NCBI RefSeq assembly: GCF_032854445.1
Contig: NC_088295.1
Span: 76,906,028 to 76,970,027, forward strand
From: Liolophura sinensis
Taxonomy: Eukaryota; Mollusca; Polyplacophora; Chitonida; Chitonidae
Reading direction: 5' to 3'
DNA length: 64,000 nucleotides
Shown here: piece after piece, positions 10,691-25,000 of the stretch
Position numbering within the stretch: position 1 is the stretch's first letter
Layout of the letters: each line of letters starts with the position of its first letter
The notes under the pieces: generated by a model
Databases searched by the model: none
Seen by the model: the letters and a program-made list of their open reading frames with translations, nothing else
Told to the model about the DNA's origin: nothing
Translations under genes and position numbers: made by a program

Positions 10691-13600
10691 ATAGCGTGAT
10701 ATGCAGCCATCAAACGGCCATTATCAGACACAGTCCATGTCAAGATATACATGACCGTAAACTGTTAATCGACCGCGTTTCGCTCCATAACGCATGCATT
10801 TGTTATGTCAGTAAGGTTCATTCAACTGGTCGCAATTATTAGCGGTTCACACAAAGACTTACTGAACCTTTGTTCACAAGGGAACTCTGACGGTCAATTC
10901 ATTATTAAGGGATGAATTGCTCTGAACGGCGTGATATAGTCAGCTTCTTTTACAAAGGTAATCGATTGTGCTTAATGTTAGTTAGCTTTCTGATAAGAAC
11001 TTTCACAATGGGTTTTGCGATGACGTCCACTTAACAACCTTCTGTAGTGGCCGACTGCGTGCGGATAAAATGCCGCCACACAGGAGAGAATGACTCGCAT
11101 TAAAGTGAAGTATCTTTAGCAAAGATAATCTATTCATTTTGGGTTTTTATATTTCACTATATACTCATAAATCGAGATTTCTCCCCAAAGATCTTTCGAT
11201 AGGGAAGCACAAACGAAACAACTGGCCTTTACAAAACAGCTCAATATGTCCAAGATTTATTAACATGCAGCTCGTCCTTGATGAATAAAAAAATTAGAAA
11301 CAAAGGCTTGATCTTGTTTCGACGGTTTTAAATGTCTGATTACTTGAACAGTGTTACAGTGGCGATGGTAGACAATTCCTTACAGTCGCGCGCCATAACT
11401 TGATGTAGTGCGCACTTTTTCTGTAATACCGATGCACTGTGCTGTCGCTTTTTGGCTTTCAATTCAGTTTACATCCGTTTGGATTTTAATCTTATTAGAT
11501 GAACTAGCTTCATGACGGCTGATAATTAAAACCTGCATGAGGTAGTGAACGGAAATCCGCATCAGCAGGCAGATAGTACTTCCCATGTCCGCTACCGATT
11601 TCTCTCTGACATTTAGAATTTGTGAGTGTATCTAGATAATAAGCTGAACAGGGACATCCTTTAACCGAAATGTAGAAAAAAACATAGGCAATTATCCTGT
11701 GATTTTATAATATTTTGGTTGTTTTCCAGAAAACCTCATACCTCTGTGACATATATCATACTTTAAAGAAATTTACACAGCTGTGAAAGTGTAATCGTGA
11801 TGTTTACACAACCTAATGGTGTTTAGGTAAAAGCGACATGCCAAATTGTTTTTTAAATGCACCACATTGTTCTAAAAACATATAAGCATAGCACTGAAAG
11901 GCTTGACGTGTCAAATACGATATCTATATCTAAACATTTAGCCCAAAAAAGTCGTACAAAGCCATCATACTCACCCGATAAACAGAAAAAGCTTGTTCTG
12001 TAATAAAGTCCGTTTCATCAACTGGTCACGGATTGGATGACAAGGGAGGAATATGCACAAATTCACAGGTGGGTTGAGTGATCAGAATGAAGTTATTGAC
12101 GGCGCTGGTCCTGCGCACGGTGTCGTTCTGATACTGTGCTGACGTTCGTCAAAATGTCAGGTACTGCCCGGATGATCACAGCTCCAGCTGTCTGCCGAAT
12201 AGCGTCACAAAGAAATAATGAGGAGTTCCAGTTTGCATCTAGCCGCAAATTCTTTCAGTTTTTCCCCCTACTGTGTCAGTTTTCTACGATAGAGCCACGC
12301 TGTCTCCATCAAACAACTCTCATTAAAAGACTTGTCTCGGATTGTCATAAAATATAAAAATGGCCTCACTCTTCAATTGCCAAAATATGAGCGTTTCGTG
12401 TTGAAGCGGGCGTCCACGTGTTTGAGAGAGAGTTTATACTGACAGCCGTCGCGATTAACCAGTGACCAGCCGCTACTTTATAACTCTGTCTCTGCTATGA
12501 TAGAGAGCTGAAGTTAGTGTATAGGCCTGGAATCAGGGGTTGTCAGATATCGATCTCCGCTAAACAAATGACGTTTCTCGTCGCGGACTGCAAGAACACT
12601 GGAGAGGCAGATGGCTGCTTCCTTTGCCGCTCCAAGTGGGTAGGTATGGTTTACGGAACAGCAGGCAATGTTCACAGGCACGAACATGTGTTGTGGATGT
12701 TCAAAGTTCTCGGTAACATAGAGCTACACGGTCAGAATCTTTTCACACTGTTTGGTAAAAAATTTGTATATACACCTCTGAGAATATGCGCTTTAGGCAA
12801 GCCTGTGACTTTTGTGCCCTCCACAGAATAGAAATTCAAGAAAAGTTTCGTTTATAGACTTCTTGGCTCTGACTTTCAACGTGTATTAAATTTTCGATGA
12901 AATGTCTTTGACTCAGAGTCAAATATGGAACTGAAATTTTGTGTCACGTTCTCATCATTATTCATCATTGTAAGCAATTGCAAACAACACCAAACCTTAG
13001 ATGAGTGACCCGTATGAACCGATTATGAGTTGTCGCCCTTGGTCGTCCCGAACGAGGAATGAGACACATGCCATCCAACTTGTCTAGCTACATCATCTGG
13101 ACAGTTAACCCCTTCCAACATTTTCCGCGTCATAGGTGTGAAGTGTACATCTTGTAAACGTCAATATGGAACGTTTTCTTTCTGACGTAGTCTTTGGTAA
13201 AAGATGATTTAGTGTAACAATTGACGATTTTACATGCAAAATAGTACATGCTCGTGCAAAATGAAGGCTTTACTTCACTCTGGCTTTGGCTATGTGAATG
13301 TAGCATGGATGCCAAATCACGTGATATCTCTCAGTCTTGAATCATTTATGTACTCTTTTCGGATTTTTCTTTTCTTGTTTCGTACATTAATATTGTATAA
13401 GTTTTTATTTACTTATTTATCTATCGATTGCCACCAAAAAGAACAATGGTCTTTGTGCTTCTAACTCTTTAATATACAATTCACATTTTTAACATAAAAT
13501 GACTGTGGATGGCTATTTTCATCAGAATGAAGGTCCTGTAACTAGTGTTTGCTTTGTTTTACATTTATCGTCTATCGTCATTTTGAAAAAAAATAGCGCT

Positions 13601-15939
13601 AGCTTTACTTCTATATTTTATCGAATGACAAAAATTAAGGATCCCTTTTCTTCTTCAATCGCTTCCATTTCGACGAAGCCGCGGACCAAGAAAAGCATTT
13701 ATTCATCGAATATTTCCCGTGACTTTTACTGTTAACCATTTTTTGTTCCACGATCATTGTCTGTATTCTTTATGGCGACAAAAACGCATCTAACTTGGTG
13801 TCAGATATCCATTAGTGTAACTCCGATTGACAGCAAATTCTTTGCGATTTCAACTTCCATACGGTCGCTTATTACAAAACTTTGTTCGCTGATTTACCGA
13901 GATTCAACATAGAGTTTCTGGAGGTTTCTAACTGCCATCCAGACCTACCACTCTCACTACATCACGGCCACCTTACTGCAAGCCCAATCCATCATGCACA
14001 CCTTGACACTGCCTCCTCTAGCCGGGCTCTTAGGGTCTCGGGAGGCATAGCTACTATTATCCACACCTCACAGTCTCCCTTGTGTTCGGTCGGATTAGCA
14101 GGCTTCGACGCTGGGAATGGATCATGTGAAGTGTGATAGGTTTACCACAGTACTTTTCTGCGTATGATTTGTACTGCCGTGCAGGGAAACCCTCTTGACT
14201 GTGGAAAATTTATCGTCATGCATCTGTGGTACTCACCGAACATCCACTCATAATTACTCCCGTGATTACATAGTCGAAATCTGCTATGCGCTGTGCCGAA
14301 CTTGTACCTTGCGGCATACCAGACTGATGTTTATCCATAGAACTGTTAGATGTGAGGAGTCACTACTGGCGTCGCTGGCTGTTGGCGGTTAATTAATACA
14401 CGTGCTTCTAGAATTAATCGTTATTATAAGGCCTGTTATTTCTTCTACTAGCTTGGATGCTCCGGTGGATCAAAAAAAAGGACGTACCCATGATTAAGAG
14501 ACAAGCCAGTTGGGTGTATTTTTGTCGGCAGTTTTGGGTTTCTTGATAAGCAGACTTACACTCGGAATGCATGGTTCATCAGTCGTAGGATGTGATAAAC
14601 CATTTACCTCCAGTCTGTGTAGCGACCAAGGAGCCATAATTAAGATGGTAATCAGCGAAACGCTTTGCTGATACTATCGTTTAGTTGTACATAAAATGTT
14701 ACGGTCAAACATCGGACCCAGTTTATCCTTTCTTTAAACTCGGATCAGAGTCGTCTACAAAACAAGCTGAGAAAAAAATTGCTCCAGTTAATTGTGTATA
14801 ATCAAGTAGTTGAGAATTGCCTCTGCAAACTTTTAAAACTCAAGTTTGTTCAATCATCCAAGAGCTGTCACACAATATCTAGACTTTATCCTACATTGTG
14901 AGAAATCATTTGTACTTATAGCGATGATTCACTTGCATTACAGAGCTAATAATATAAACTGTTGAAAGCGCTTTCACATAGTGACTTTAAGTGTAACAAG
15001 TAGTTCATTTTACATACAAGCTGATATGGTTTCTTGAATTTTGTGTACACTGGTCTAAGTCATATTTTTTCGCTTACCGATGCATTTTGATTCCGACCTG
15101 AGCAACGTGGAGAACTCAAACAGCTTAATGCATATAATTACGATGTAGACCTTACCAAAGTTTATTCTATTTCAAACAAACATTCCGGATGTTCGTTGAA
15201 GACATTGTACAACTGATAATAAATACTGTTCTACGAATATAATAGAAAGATATAGAGAAGCCATGCTTGTATTATTCGTATGTACTGCATGGCTCTTCTT
15301 ATAGTTGTGATATTAAGCTGTTAGAACCAAAGCATTTAGTTTACGTACGATTTCATCGGATGTTTTCACGGACATGTTTCTATATATAACCCAATCCTGC
15401 TCCAAGTTGCTGTAGTCGTGCTGTCTAATGGGGCTACCTAGAGGTGGACAAGGCCTGGCTTCCATGAAATTTCCTGACTGTAGAAAATGAATTGAGTCAG
15501 TAGGTTTTGCCTAAGTCCAACATAGAGTATTTCTCTAAAAGCTCCGACCAATGCTACGTCATTTACGACCACCTATGGAAATAACCGGGACAAACAGGGT
15601 TTAGGTTAAAGCCATAAACTGACAAAAAACAGTTAAAATAATATCATAATGAAACCAAGATCGACTTTTTAACCTATTCATGTTGAAAACCATATATCTC
15701 ACTTTCAATTGTTTATGACTTCTAAACTCGTTAGAGTACGACTTTAATAAGTCTAATATATTATATTATAATATGTATGGTAAAGATGCTGCTTGAGGAA
15801 AAAATATTAAGAAGGAAGCTTTGGGACGAATTCCTCTTGACTGATGAGGTGGCGTGTTCCAGTGTAGCTGTCGATAGTTCAGTGGATACCAGATGAGAGA
15901 TACAGCAGAATAAAGAAGCAATATCGTTCAAGTAGATCC
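10691..15939. other. Long non-coding stretch, little recognised
   Basis: About 5.2 kb without a repeat that I can match elsewhere in the window and without a recognisable protein. Frames at 12136-12357, 12517-12831, 13234-13464, 13499-13735, 13882-14136 and 14195-14392 have no domains I recognise. A short hairpin with a stem of about 15 bp lies at 15250-15302. Confidence 0.4.
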
Positions 15940-16039
15940 CAGTTGATCAGGTAGATCAACTGATCCTCAACATCATATCTTTGTATACGATTGATAGTTG
16001 ATCTCGATCAGTGAATGGTTAATTGATTATTCCACTGAT

Positions 16040-16855
16040 TTATTGGATGACTTATTAATCAAATGACGCGATGATTGTCTAGTTAACATTTATTATGTCA
16101 CGGATTGCTATAGTGACTGATTATTCAAGTAACGCAATGATTGTCTTGCTGACTTTTATGTGACGGATTATTATGATGATTGATTATTTAAATGACGCCA
16201 TGATTGTGTGGTTAATTTTTATTATGTTAGGGATTATTATGATGACTGATTATTCAAGTGACACGATGATTGTCTGGTTAACTTTTATTATGTGAGGGAT
16301 TATTATGATGACTGATTATTCAAGTGACACGATGATTGGTTCCCTTTTATTATGTGAGGGATTATTATGATGACTGATTATTCAAGTGACACGATGATTG
16401 GTTCCCTTTTATTATGTGAGGGATTATTATGATGACTGATTATTCAAGTGACACGATGATTGGTTCCCTTTTATTATGTGAGGGATTATTATGATGACTG
16501 ATTATTTGAATGACGCCATGATTGTCTGGTTAACTTTTATTATGTGAGGGATTATTATGATGACGGATTATTTAAATGACGCCATGATTGTCTGGTTAAC
16601 TTTTATTATGTGAGGGATTATTATGATGACGGATTATTTAAATGGACGCCATGATTGTCTGGTTAACTTTTATTATGTGAGGGATTATTATGATGACGGA
16701 TTATTTAAATGACGCCATGATTGTCTGGTTAACTTTTATTATGTGAGGGATTATTATGATGACGGATTATTTAAATGACGCCATGATTGTCTGGTTAACT
16801 TTTATTATGTGAGGGATTATTATGATGACGGATTGTTATGATAGCTGATTATTCA
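16040..16855. repeat. Satellite-like tandem array with 66-bp and 62-bp monomers
   Basis: The marker gac(g/a)c..atgattg recurs at about 62- to 67-bp steps from 16063 to 16777. Central monomers starting near 16326, 16388 and 16450 are 62 bp because tctggttaac is replaced by gttccc. Those from 16512 on are 66 bp (one is 67 bp through an extra g near 16644). Each monomer contains ggattattatgatgac and cttttattatgtga. About 12 copies; the left end is more diverged than the right. Confidence 0.95.
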
Positions 16856-17999
16856 AGTGATTTACTCACAAAAAGAGCTGTTTTACAAATTAGTCATACA
16901 TTTTTGCGTGGAGGGTAATGGGCAACAAGTGTTCTGTGCTTTTGTTTTTCATGCATGTGATGGTTTGTTGTTGTCTCGGACATTGTTGTCGAGAGAGAGG
17001 CCCTGCCAGCGGTTTACAGCCCGATGAAGTTGGAACGCCGTGATGAACACTCATCGCCAGGCCTGCCCGCGGCCACAGTACACGGCTTCCACATATAATC
17101 AAAACTTCACGTTATTAAATGGCGCCGGAAGGAGATTTTAACGATACTTATTAACCCATACAAGGAAGTTTCTTATTAACTAAAGAGCTATACGGCGTGG
17201 AAACGTCCCCGAGGAGCAGCTCAAGGGACTATTAAAACGCTGGAGACAATCATTGCCGAGTTCCACTTTTGCATCACACAAAATCTGCCAAGTACCCACC
17301 TGCACAGATGCCAAGTCAACACCTCGGTGGGCGAGAGAGAAAAAAAAACAAGTTAATCAAGCACCCTTTATGACGTTTTTTTATGAGTTTTGAAGTGTTT
17401 TTGTCACCGAACTGCATATTAGTGTGATATTCTTCGTTGCCGTATGATTCAATTCCAAACCTTATGGTAATCACTAGCGTTCTATTTCAAACATATTTAA
17501 TTTACAAAATTTGAAGATGTCCCTGACATGCTTATCCGCCAAACAGCAGCTTTCACATCATTTTTCACGAATTCTGTGGATGTTTGTTTTTTCGGATGGT
17601 TTTTGGAGAGGTTTTTCTCAAGAGTAAGTTTCTTTTAGCCTTGGCAGTCTTCCTACAAAATACATGTAAATGTGACTATGGGAATATATATTTCATAAAT
17701 CCCTCATTTTTTTGTCTTCCATAAAAACACTTTTTATAGCGCGTGTTTTATGTACTTGTAAACTGTTTTGGCCTCCTTTCGTTATATCTTCCGTGAAACG
17801 AATTGCCGCGAAATTCGTTCACAGACAAATTCGATGCGTTTTCCTCTGATATAGAGAAGATGTCAGGGTTTACTCTGATTCAATATCAGGGCTGTCAGCC
17901 AATTCCCTGAAAGTGAAATCCGAAAACTGTGAAAAAAGCACCATCTAAATGTCATAATGTACAACGCCTTGGCTGGGTGTCATTCCCGTTGTTTCTGGG
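16856..17999. other. Non-coding stretch, nothing recognised
   Basis: A locally less AT-rich patch at about 16970-17330 contains the minus-strand frame 16890-17102 (70 codons) with no recognised domain. No repeats found. Confidence 0.4.
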
Positions 18000-18305
18000 A
18001 AACCGAGATACATATTTTATTATCGCCAGCTTATCCGCTAGCATGGTACAGGATCTGAATACTGATTGCTCTGAGTCGCCTAGAACATAACTTGCGTCTT
18101 TGTAACATCATTGAAAACTGGTGCCTGCTTCTCTTTGCATGATTCCGTCCTTTTTTCTTACTTAATATACTTTCTTAGTTCTTTGGTGGTTTGTGCTATA
18201 CGTCGTTTTGGGAATTGGTCGTGCGATTATTGACCTGGAACGTCCTTATTGGTTGAAGGCTGGTATATGAATGTCTGTTTCGACAACTAAATTAATAGGG
18301 CATCA
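18000..18305 (-). repeat. Dispersed repeat family R1, long copy
   Basis: Its reverse complement begins gtcgaaacagacattcatat, then accagcc, ggacgttccaggtcaataat, cccaaaacgacgtata, agaactaagaaagtatat, ggacggaatcatgcaaagag and gtaccatgctag. This is one of the best preserved R1 copies. Confidence 0.85.
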
Positions 18306-19958
18306 TAGGATTCCATGTTTTGATAGGACATAGTGCTTAATATGACATAGAAAGCACTCGACACGATAGGCTGAGTTGTGAGGTGTTGCCATAGCCAATC
18401 AATCCAGCAGGCTAAACAGCATGTATAATCATAGTTAATGGAATAGCGTGCAAGCTTTTCGAAGCAAGTCAGCGACGCGCTAAATCACGTTCGGTGGTTT
18501 ACGCCGGGCAAGCCTGTCTCTTCAACCCATAAAACTGACGTATATCGTATAAGTGAAAACTTTAATCATAATTTGAGTAAGGTGTTAAGCAACATCCAAG
18601 AAATAAATAAATTTTACGTCATTAAGATGTTAGTCTTTTTCAATGTGCAAAGAAGATGGCACTGCCTGGAGTGGTTGCCAACATTATTTAAAGTATGAAT
18701 GACAGCTCTCCTGAAGAATGGGACTACGAAGCTCATTACGCCAGAAAAAGAATTCGTGTTTTTGACCGTTAGCAGGTGTGCGCTGGCAACATCTAGCTTA
18801 TATATGGACGAAACATGAGCCTTTGAAAATATGTAAAGCAATTAGACTTCATGGGGATATTCAGTCGTTTAACATTTACATCAGGAGGCCTGCTCTTTAA
18901 AACGCACTGTTTTAGCAGCCACTGGCCATATTCACGCGAGACAAACTAGATCTGATCCGATCACCTCGCTTGATCGGATAGGTTAACCCTTAGTTCCAAG
19001 CAATACAACCATTTTCATACACAAATTACACAATCCAGCATAGAAAGGGGTTCATGCGTCTCACTTAAGTGGGATTGTACTCCCTCTTAATACACTCACA
19101 AACGCAGGGAAAATATCATAGAGAGCTCATAGAGAGACAAAAGGATACTTGCAGTTAACATCTTAATCATCAAGGTGTATAGCTAGCATCTATAGCATCC
19201 AGAAAAGACTTAAGCTTATTATGAAAAACACTGCTATACATTGCGGAAGTCATTGGTGTGTTTACGAGAACTAGGCCAAGACCTCTTTCAAACTTATACA
19301 TTTGACGTTTTTTTTAGTTTAATGTTTGCTTTTAAACGAGTGTAAAATGAACATTTACTCCAGATCGCCCTGACATGCCACATAGCAACGTGATGTATTG
19401 CTTGTTTTAATAATGCTGTGTTAGCTTTTTCATGTAATTTACTGTTCTGTCAATAACTCTTTGTCAAACTTTTTGAATGATTTTACTCCTCTGTCAGTAA
19501 TGCTTTCATTTTTGCATGAAAACATATGTAAGAAATAAGGCGGAAAATGATCTGGATTATATAGCCCGCGTGATAATTCCATCAATACAGAACATTTTAT
19601 TTCCAAGATTTAGCCTTTTGCTTCTTGCAAATCCCTATGAAATGAATAGCCACTGTTTTCTCAATTGTAGCTCGCTGACTACACGTCGGTATCTCAGACA
19701 GGGACTGAAAACAACTATAACCATACTGAGAGTTACACTGGTAAAGTCTGTGCGATAAACACAGGTACATGAACTGACCATCTCAAGATAATCCTGCAGG
19801 CCAATGCACTTGTTGTCTACTTTATACTTGTGGACATTTTTTGACAAATGTTAAGCCTTAATGTATCTCCAACAATGCTAATATAACAACAGCTTTAGTA
19901 TAATTAAGCTGCACCGGTAAGCGACATTACACTAATTCTTGAGCAGTTCTGTTGTGAC
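18306..19958. other. Non-coding stretch, nothing recognised
   Basis: AT-rich. Short frames at 18614-18841, 19516-19758 and 19635-19847 have no recognised domain. Confidence 0.4.
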
Positions 19959-20090
19959 TTATTTATTTATTTGATTTGTGTTTTACGCCATGTTCAAGAA
20001 TATTTCACTTATGCAAATGCGGCCAGCAGTATGTTGGGAGGAAATCTTGAAGAGCACGGGGGAAGCCCACGACCTCCGCAGGCTTCTGTT
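19959..20090 (-). repeat. tRNA-derived SINE (family S1), 3' half
   Basis: Tail atttatttatttgattt, then gttttacgcc, tcaagaatatttcacttat, gcggccagca and gggaggaaa, ending near ctccgcagg. The tRNA head is absent. Confidence 0.85.
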
Positions 20091-20339
20091 GTCACTTCTG
20101 CGAAGCTCAAACGGGATTTAGGTCTCTGTTACCCTACGTGTAACACTGTTAATACTTTAAGCCATTCCTTACCTTTCACGAAAGATTTCTTGTTTCACGC
20201 TGACAAAGGACCCCTTGCAAAAAGATAGGAAATCGTGAGGTGCTATTTTTAACGCAGAAGGAAAACTTGCTTGAAGCCCAATTACTAAAACATATGTGTG
20301 TTATTGCGTGATTTATACGTTTTGATTTATTAGAACTAT

Positions 20340-20600
20340 GGGTCGTAACGGACATTCGTATACCAGCCATAAGTCAATAAGGACGTTCCAGGCCAATATT
20401 CGCAAAGCCATTTTCCCAAAAGAGGTATAACACAACCATCAAAGAACAAAAAAAGTATATAAGTTACGAAAATAGGACGGAATCATGCAAAGAGAAGCAG
20501 TCAACAGTTTTCAGTGAAAGTCGCAAGATACGTTCTAGGTGACTGAGTGAAATCATTATTCAAATCGTGTACCATGCTAGAATATCAGATTAGATAAGTG
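20340..20600 (+). repeat. Dispersed repeat family R1, copy
   Basis: Starts ggacattcgtataccagcc, followed by ggacgttccaggccaata, ataacacaaccat, gaacaaaaaaagtatataag, ggacggaatcatgcaaagag, cagttttcagtgaaagt and gtaccatgctagaat. Confidence 0.85.
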
Positions 20601-21590
20601 TACCATCCCATAATTTGCCAATATCAGTGATGTAAGAACAATGTAAATTTTTAATATACCATACCCTGACAAAATGTTACCAAAATGGTTAAGAATAAAA
20701 TTTATCCTTATTAAATATGAAAAATAGTGAAGGTTGGTGAAGGAAAAGTAGCGCTTGACACTGTATGCCTAAAACAGGTGCTCACAAACACAAGTTCAAC
20801 CGTCACTGCGTCAGGCGTCAACGACAGCAGCATGCCTCAGCATCAGATTAACCAACAACACCTACAAACTTACCTTACTCCTATGTAGAGCACCAAGGAG
20901 TTGTCTCGTATATATGAAATGGTGTGCATCTGATGTACCTCAAGATTATTCTTAGATCTAGTCCATTCTATTTACCACGTCGAACAAAATAAATAATCCC
21001 ACTGTTAGCTTTTGATTCAACAATCACATCTACCATCACGCAGAAAGCCCGAAACGGAGAAAATAAAGGCGGCCAAAATACGTTTTGACCACAATGTCAG
21101 TCAGAAACGAAGAGCCACGTGTGAGGTTTCCATAAAAGCATAATAAAGAAGAAAAAAGAAATTTGACTTTTACCACACAAGACTATGTATATTCAAGGCT
21201 TTGGGACATACATCAGTGGATTACACTTGACCTACATAATTTTGTTGTCATCTTGATTGTTTGGAAACACGCGTTATTTAAATTCTTCAAACTTTTAATT
21301 CGACTTGCATGGTACTTTTAGTTACGAGTATGAAGCTTGTTATTTTATATTTGTGTAGGCAGACTCTTCCTGACATCATTAAAACTAATTGGCCGTTGCC
21401 TTTCATAGATAATGCAATTTAATCCGCACCTGTACTTACAGGATTTGATGTTGCGCTTCGAAGAGAAAATGGCACCTGCGTCTTTTCTTGAGTGATATCA
21501 GCCCCACACTTTGGTGACAGCTGGAAAGTGTGGAGCTGAAGCTCATTGATTGATTGATATCTGATTTTGTTTGAAGCCCTGCGTAGTAAT
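20601..21590. other. Non-coding stretch with a small palindrome
   Basis: No gene recognised. A hairpin-forming segment at about 21508-21537 pairs ccacacttt with aaagtgtgg. Confidence 0.4.
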
Positions 21591-21719
21591 TTTCCACCTG
21601 CATGTTTATGTGACTGTCAGATGTGTGGATGAAGAAAATCTCTGTGCCGGAGGAAAACCATCGACCTTCGTTAGGTACTTGACAACTGCCTGACTTAATG
21701 TCACAGGCGGACAGTATGC

Positions 21720-22075
21720 ATTGTATGACTGCAGATTAACTTCTTTCTTAAAAAATTTCCATTTATATGACGACGAGCAGTAAATAGGTACATGTACATA
21801 TATTGTGTCTTCTTGTGGCAGGGCTAGGCCATGCCCCAAAGTGTTTGCCGTCACTGAAGTATCATGCCGCCACTGAAGTATCATGTCGAAGACACCAGAC
21901 ATACCACCCCACCCGGTCACATTGTACCGACACCGTGCCAACCAGTTATGTGTCCTTTGCTCAGGCCTTTCAGTGCTGAATGCCAGCACGTGCCATCTTT
22001 AAAGTCTTTTACCCGACCCAGGTTTGATCCGGGTCTTCGTGACGGACTCTCTAACCATTAAACCACCGAAGCATT
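21720..22075 (-). repeat. tRNA-headed SINE-like element (family S2), copy 1
   Basis: The right end read on the minus strand is cttcggtggtttaatggtta then gatcaaacctgggtcggg, matching the spacing and form of pol III A and B boxes. The body (tatgacgacga, tgtgtcttcttgt, gccgccactg.agtatcat, cggtcacattgtaccgacac and gccaaccagt) is shared with 37340-37562. It probably continues left to about 21600. The 127-codon minus frame at 21606-21989 lies inside it and is not a gene. Confidence 0.7.
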
Positions 22076-25000
22076 TACACTTGTAGATGATTCATTTCCT
22101 TTCTAAGGTGAAAATTTGTAAAGCATATATTATTGTTAAAATGTGCAGATGTATCGTGCTGGAATCAGGGTGCGACAAATAATAAACGTATATAATAAAA
22201 AGTGTTGTGAAATTGACGTATCATTTTATTGCTTTTAGTCGATATCTTTGTGGGAAAATTCTCCAGGTTTGTTTTGGCTGAATAGTACAGCATACAAAAC
22301 AATGCAATAAATTCCCTGTACAAACGATTCCTGTGTCAATTTGTTGCTATTAGCCCATAAACGCTGTTCTGCAGCAGCTGTGAAAACACATTATGACGGA
22401 TTATTATGGCTAAACTATAATATGTTTGACATTCCCATCGGCATTGTGGGTTCAATTCAGTTTATCCAATATTGACTGTGGTCGTGCAGAGAATTGTCCC
22501 ACAGACTTCCATTATTCCTTCAATATGACATTGTTAGTTGATACACTACCCTTGTCCACCCTATGCACGTAAGGAGGTTTTTTTTTTTTTTTTTTTTTTG
22601 CAAAAATGCAATAATGGTTCCTGCTACACTGTGTCTCCACTGACACATTCAAAGAGAAAAAAACTGACCAAGTGCCGAAGGGCAGTCATTATGCAATCAT
22701 TGGGGCCTTTGGCAGTGTCTCCGGAAATTAAAGATAAATCCATAATTTAAAATTCCAGTGGAAAACTGCTGTTGGGTACACTTTAAAACTCACTAATAGA
22801 TCTCAGTTTTTATTTCATTTTCTTCAAATAAATATCGATCTCAGTAGGATATTATTCACCTTCCAAATACAGCATCTAATATAAATTCCCAAGAACAGAA
22901 GTTTTTATCATGCTTGTCAATCTTTGGCCTGAGGCTGATGGAATAAGCCGTGCGCCCACACTGTGTCTGTGTTTCAGATTACCCTCGGAAACTGTGACGA
23001 TGGAAATAAAAAATTCTTAAACTTACTCTATTATTTCCCCAAAACATTATTTTTTTTCTGGATAGACCATCATGGCCTTTAAAAAGAAAATCGCCAGTTG
23101 TATTCTTCTCTTGGAATCAAATCCCTGTGGTAACTTTCATATCTACATCACATAAACCTGACCTACCTCGTATACGTAAAAAAAAATTATGAATACCGTG
23201 TTGAATACTCATGAAAAATATAAATAAATATTATATAAACAACGTTATGTTTTTTAATATGGCGAATCTTTTGCTGTCAAGAGTGTAGAACCCTATACTC
23301 AAAAGTAGCATGACCAAAGATCTGCACACTGCGGCTGAGCACCAAAACAGTAGTGCATGCCACGGAAGAGTACTATTCCAACGGCGTAAGGTTGTCCTAC
23401 ATCGATAAGTAGTGTACAGAGGTACATCGAACAGTAGCGTTTTTCAAGAATAAAATAATCCGACAAGCCACTCTAATGTTCAGGTGTGGATTCAACAGTG
23501 TCCTGATGTATTACATGTACAATAATGCACAGAGATACCTGTGTGTAAGGGCATTATACATTTGCCTTCCAGTAATTTTCGTTAGTCAACAGTAGGTCTA
23601 AAATCTGACTTTTACTTTGGTTCTAAAGGAAAATGCTGTAGCAGTCATAGTGAACCGAGATAGCATGTTGTCCAGTTTTTTTTTCTTTTGTTCTTGCTGC
23701 TGCATGGGCATGCCGTGTATATATATATGAAATGAATGCGGACCTCTACGAGAGCATGCCCATCAGTTACCGTATCGGTCAAAAGTTAGAGTAGACCGTG
23801 CTTCTTATTCAAATAAAATATCTATAGCACAGCAAAATGTCCACGCCATAGTTCAAAGTTCTTGTTACACATGACAGAAATTTTCATATTATCGTGACAG
23901 CCTCGGCATGTCAGATAAGTACTTTTTGAGACAATAATAAACAAAACACAATTCCTATATGTTAATTTGTTGTACAGAGCGGTAATGGCGACGGGAAGTA
24001 TATACATATACATAGTCCATAGTCGCATACTGAAATGGAATCCATGTCTGCAAAATGAAACAGTAGAAAGTAACTAAATCGCTAAGTCATATTACACATA
24101 TTCTGTACAAATATTTATAACAGGTGTGATATACACTGCAACAGAATATAAGTCACATACATAATCGTATTAGCTTAAATTAATATAAAACATGTACCAT
24201 CAGTCAATTTCCATTTCAGGGAAAACCTGATTACACTACATTGTTGTGTTGACTCGATGTCTACATCACACCTTTTGTGTAGATGTCTGTCTAAATTATT
24301 TCTCTACACTACAGGGTAGTGCACAACTGATGCTTATATTGCATTAATTTATTAGCATCTGCCAAAATCACTTTTGTACACTAAAATAGTGTACAACTCT
24401 CATTTATACTATGTTTATGTCATAGGCCTAACAGTTTTGACCTTTACAAACTAGTATTACTATGAAAGATGTGGTATTGCCATACTTTATTGAACCTCTA
24501 TTGAGCCTTCCAATGTTGCCCGGACATCTGAGTTAGCGCTGAGCAATAAAAAGACAGACACCTGCAACACCGTGACTCCCATATTCCCCAAAGTGCTGTA
24601 AGCTGTCGACTCTTTGTAGCAAGGTATGGATGGGAACCTATGCTAGAATCATTTTCTTGAAATTGGTTTTGTTACCTAAAGTTTTGCGTACCTGCACAAG
24701 TAGGAATTTGCCGTCGATTTAAAAAATTAATCCACCTAGAGTATTTCATAACAAACGCAGACTGTTCTTCCACAGTATGCTCCCGTCAGCACTACAACCT
24801 CATTTTGGCTACTCGGGACACCTACTGTGTGAATTGTACGCCTGGTATCCACAACAACCAGAAGGAATCTTTATTCGTCTGAATACGTCAGATGCCTTTC
24901 TGGACGGGTACAATGCTTGTGGCGATGGTGGGCGCACTGGAGTCTCCACAGCTTATCCCGATTGGCCACTACAGTTTCTTTACTAATTTGCGTGACCAGA

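Noticed and set aside
15250-15302. Short hairpin (agaagccatgc / gcatggctcttct)
   Set aside because: A stem of about 15 bp with a bulge and a 20-nt loop is too short for a typical animal pre-miRNA, and no conserved seed was recognised.
15940-15962. Palindrome cagttgatc-aggta-gatcaactg
   Set aside because: A 9-bp-arm palindrome in AT-rich DNA near a satellite is unremarkable without a second occurrence.
21606-21989. 127-codon minus-strand frame
   Set aside because: It lies inside the S2 SINE-like repeat; the protein text is translated repeat.
23701-23770. catgggcatgcc / agcatgcccatc inverted pair
   Set aside because: Arms of about 11 bp with a loop of about 45 bp; no other sign of an element.
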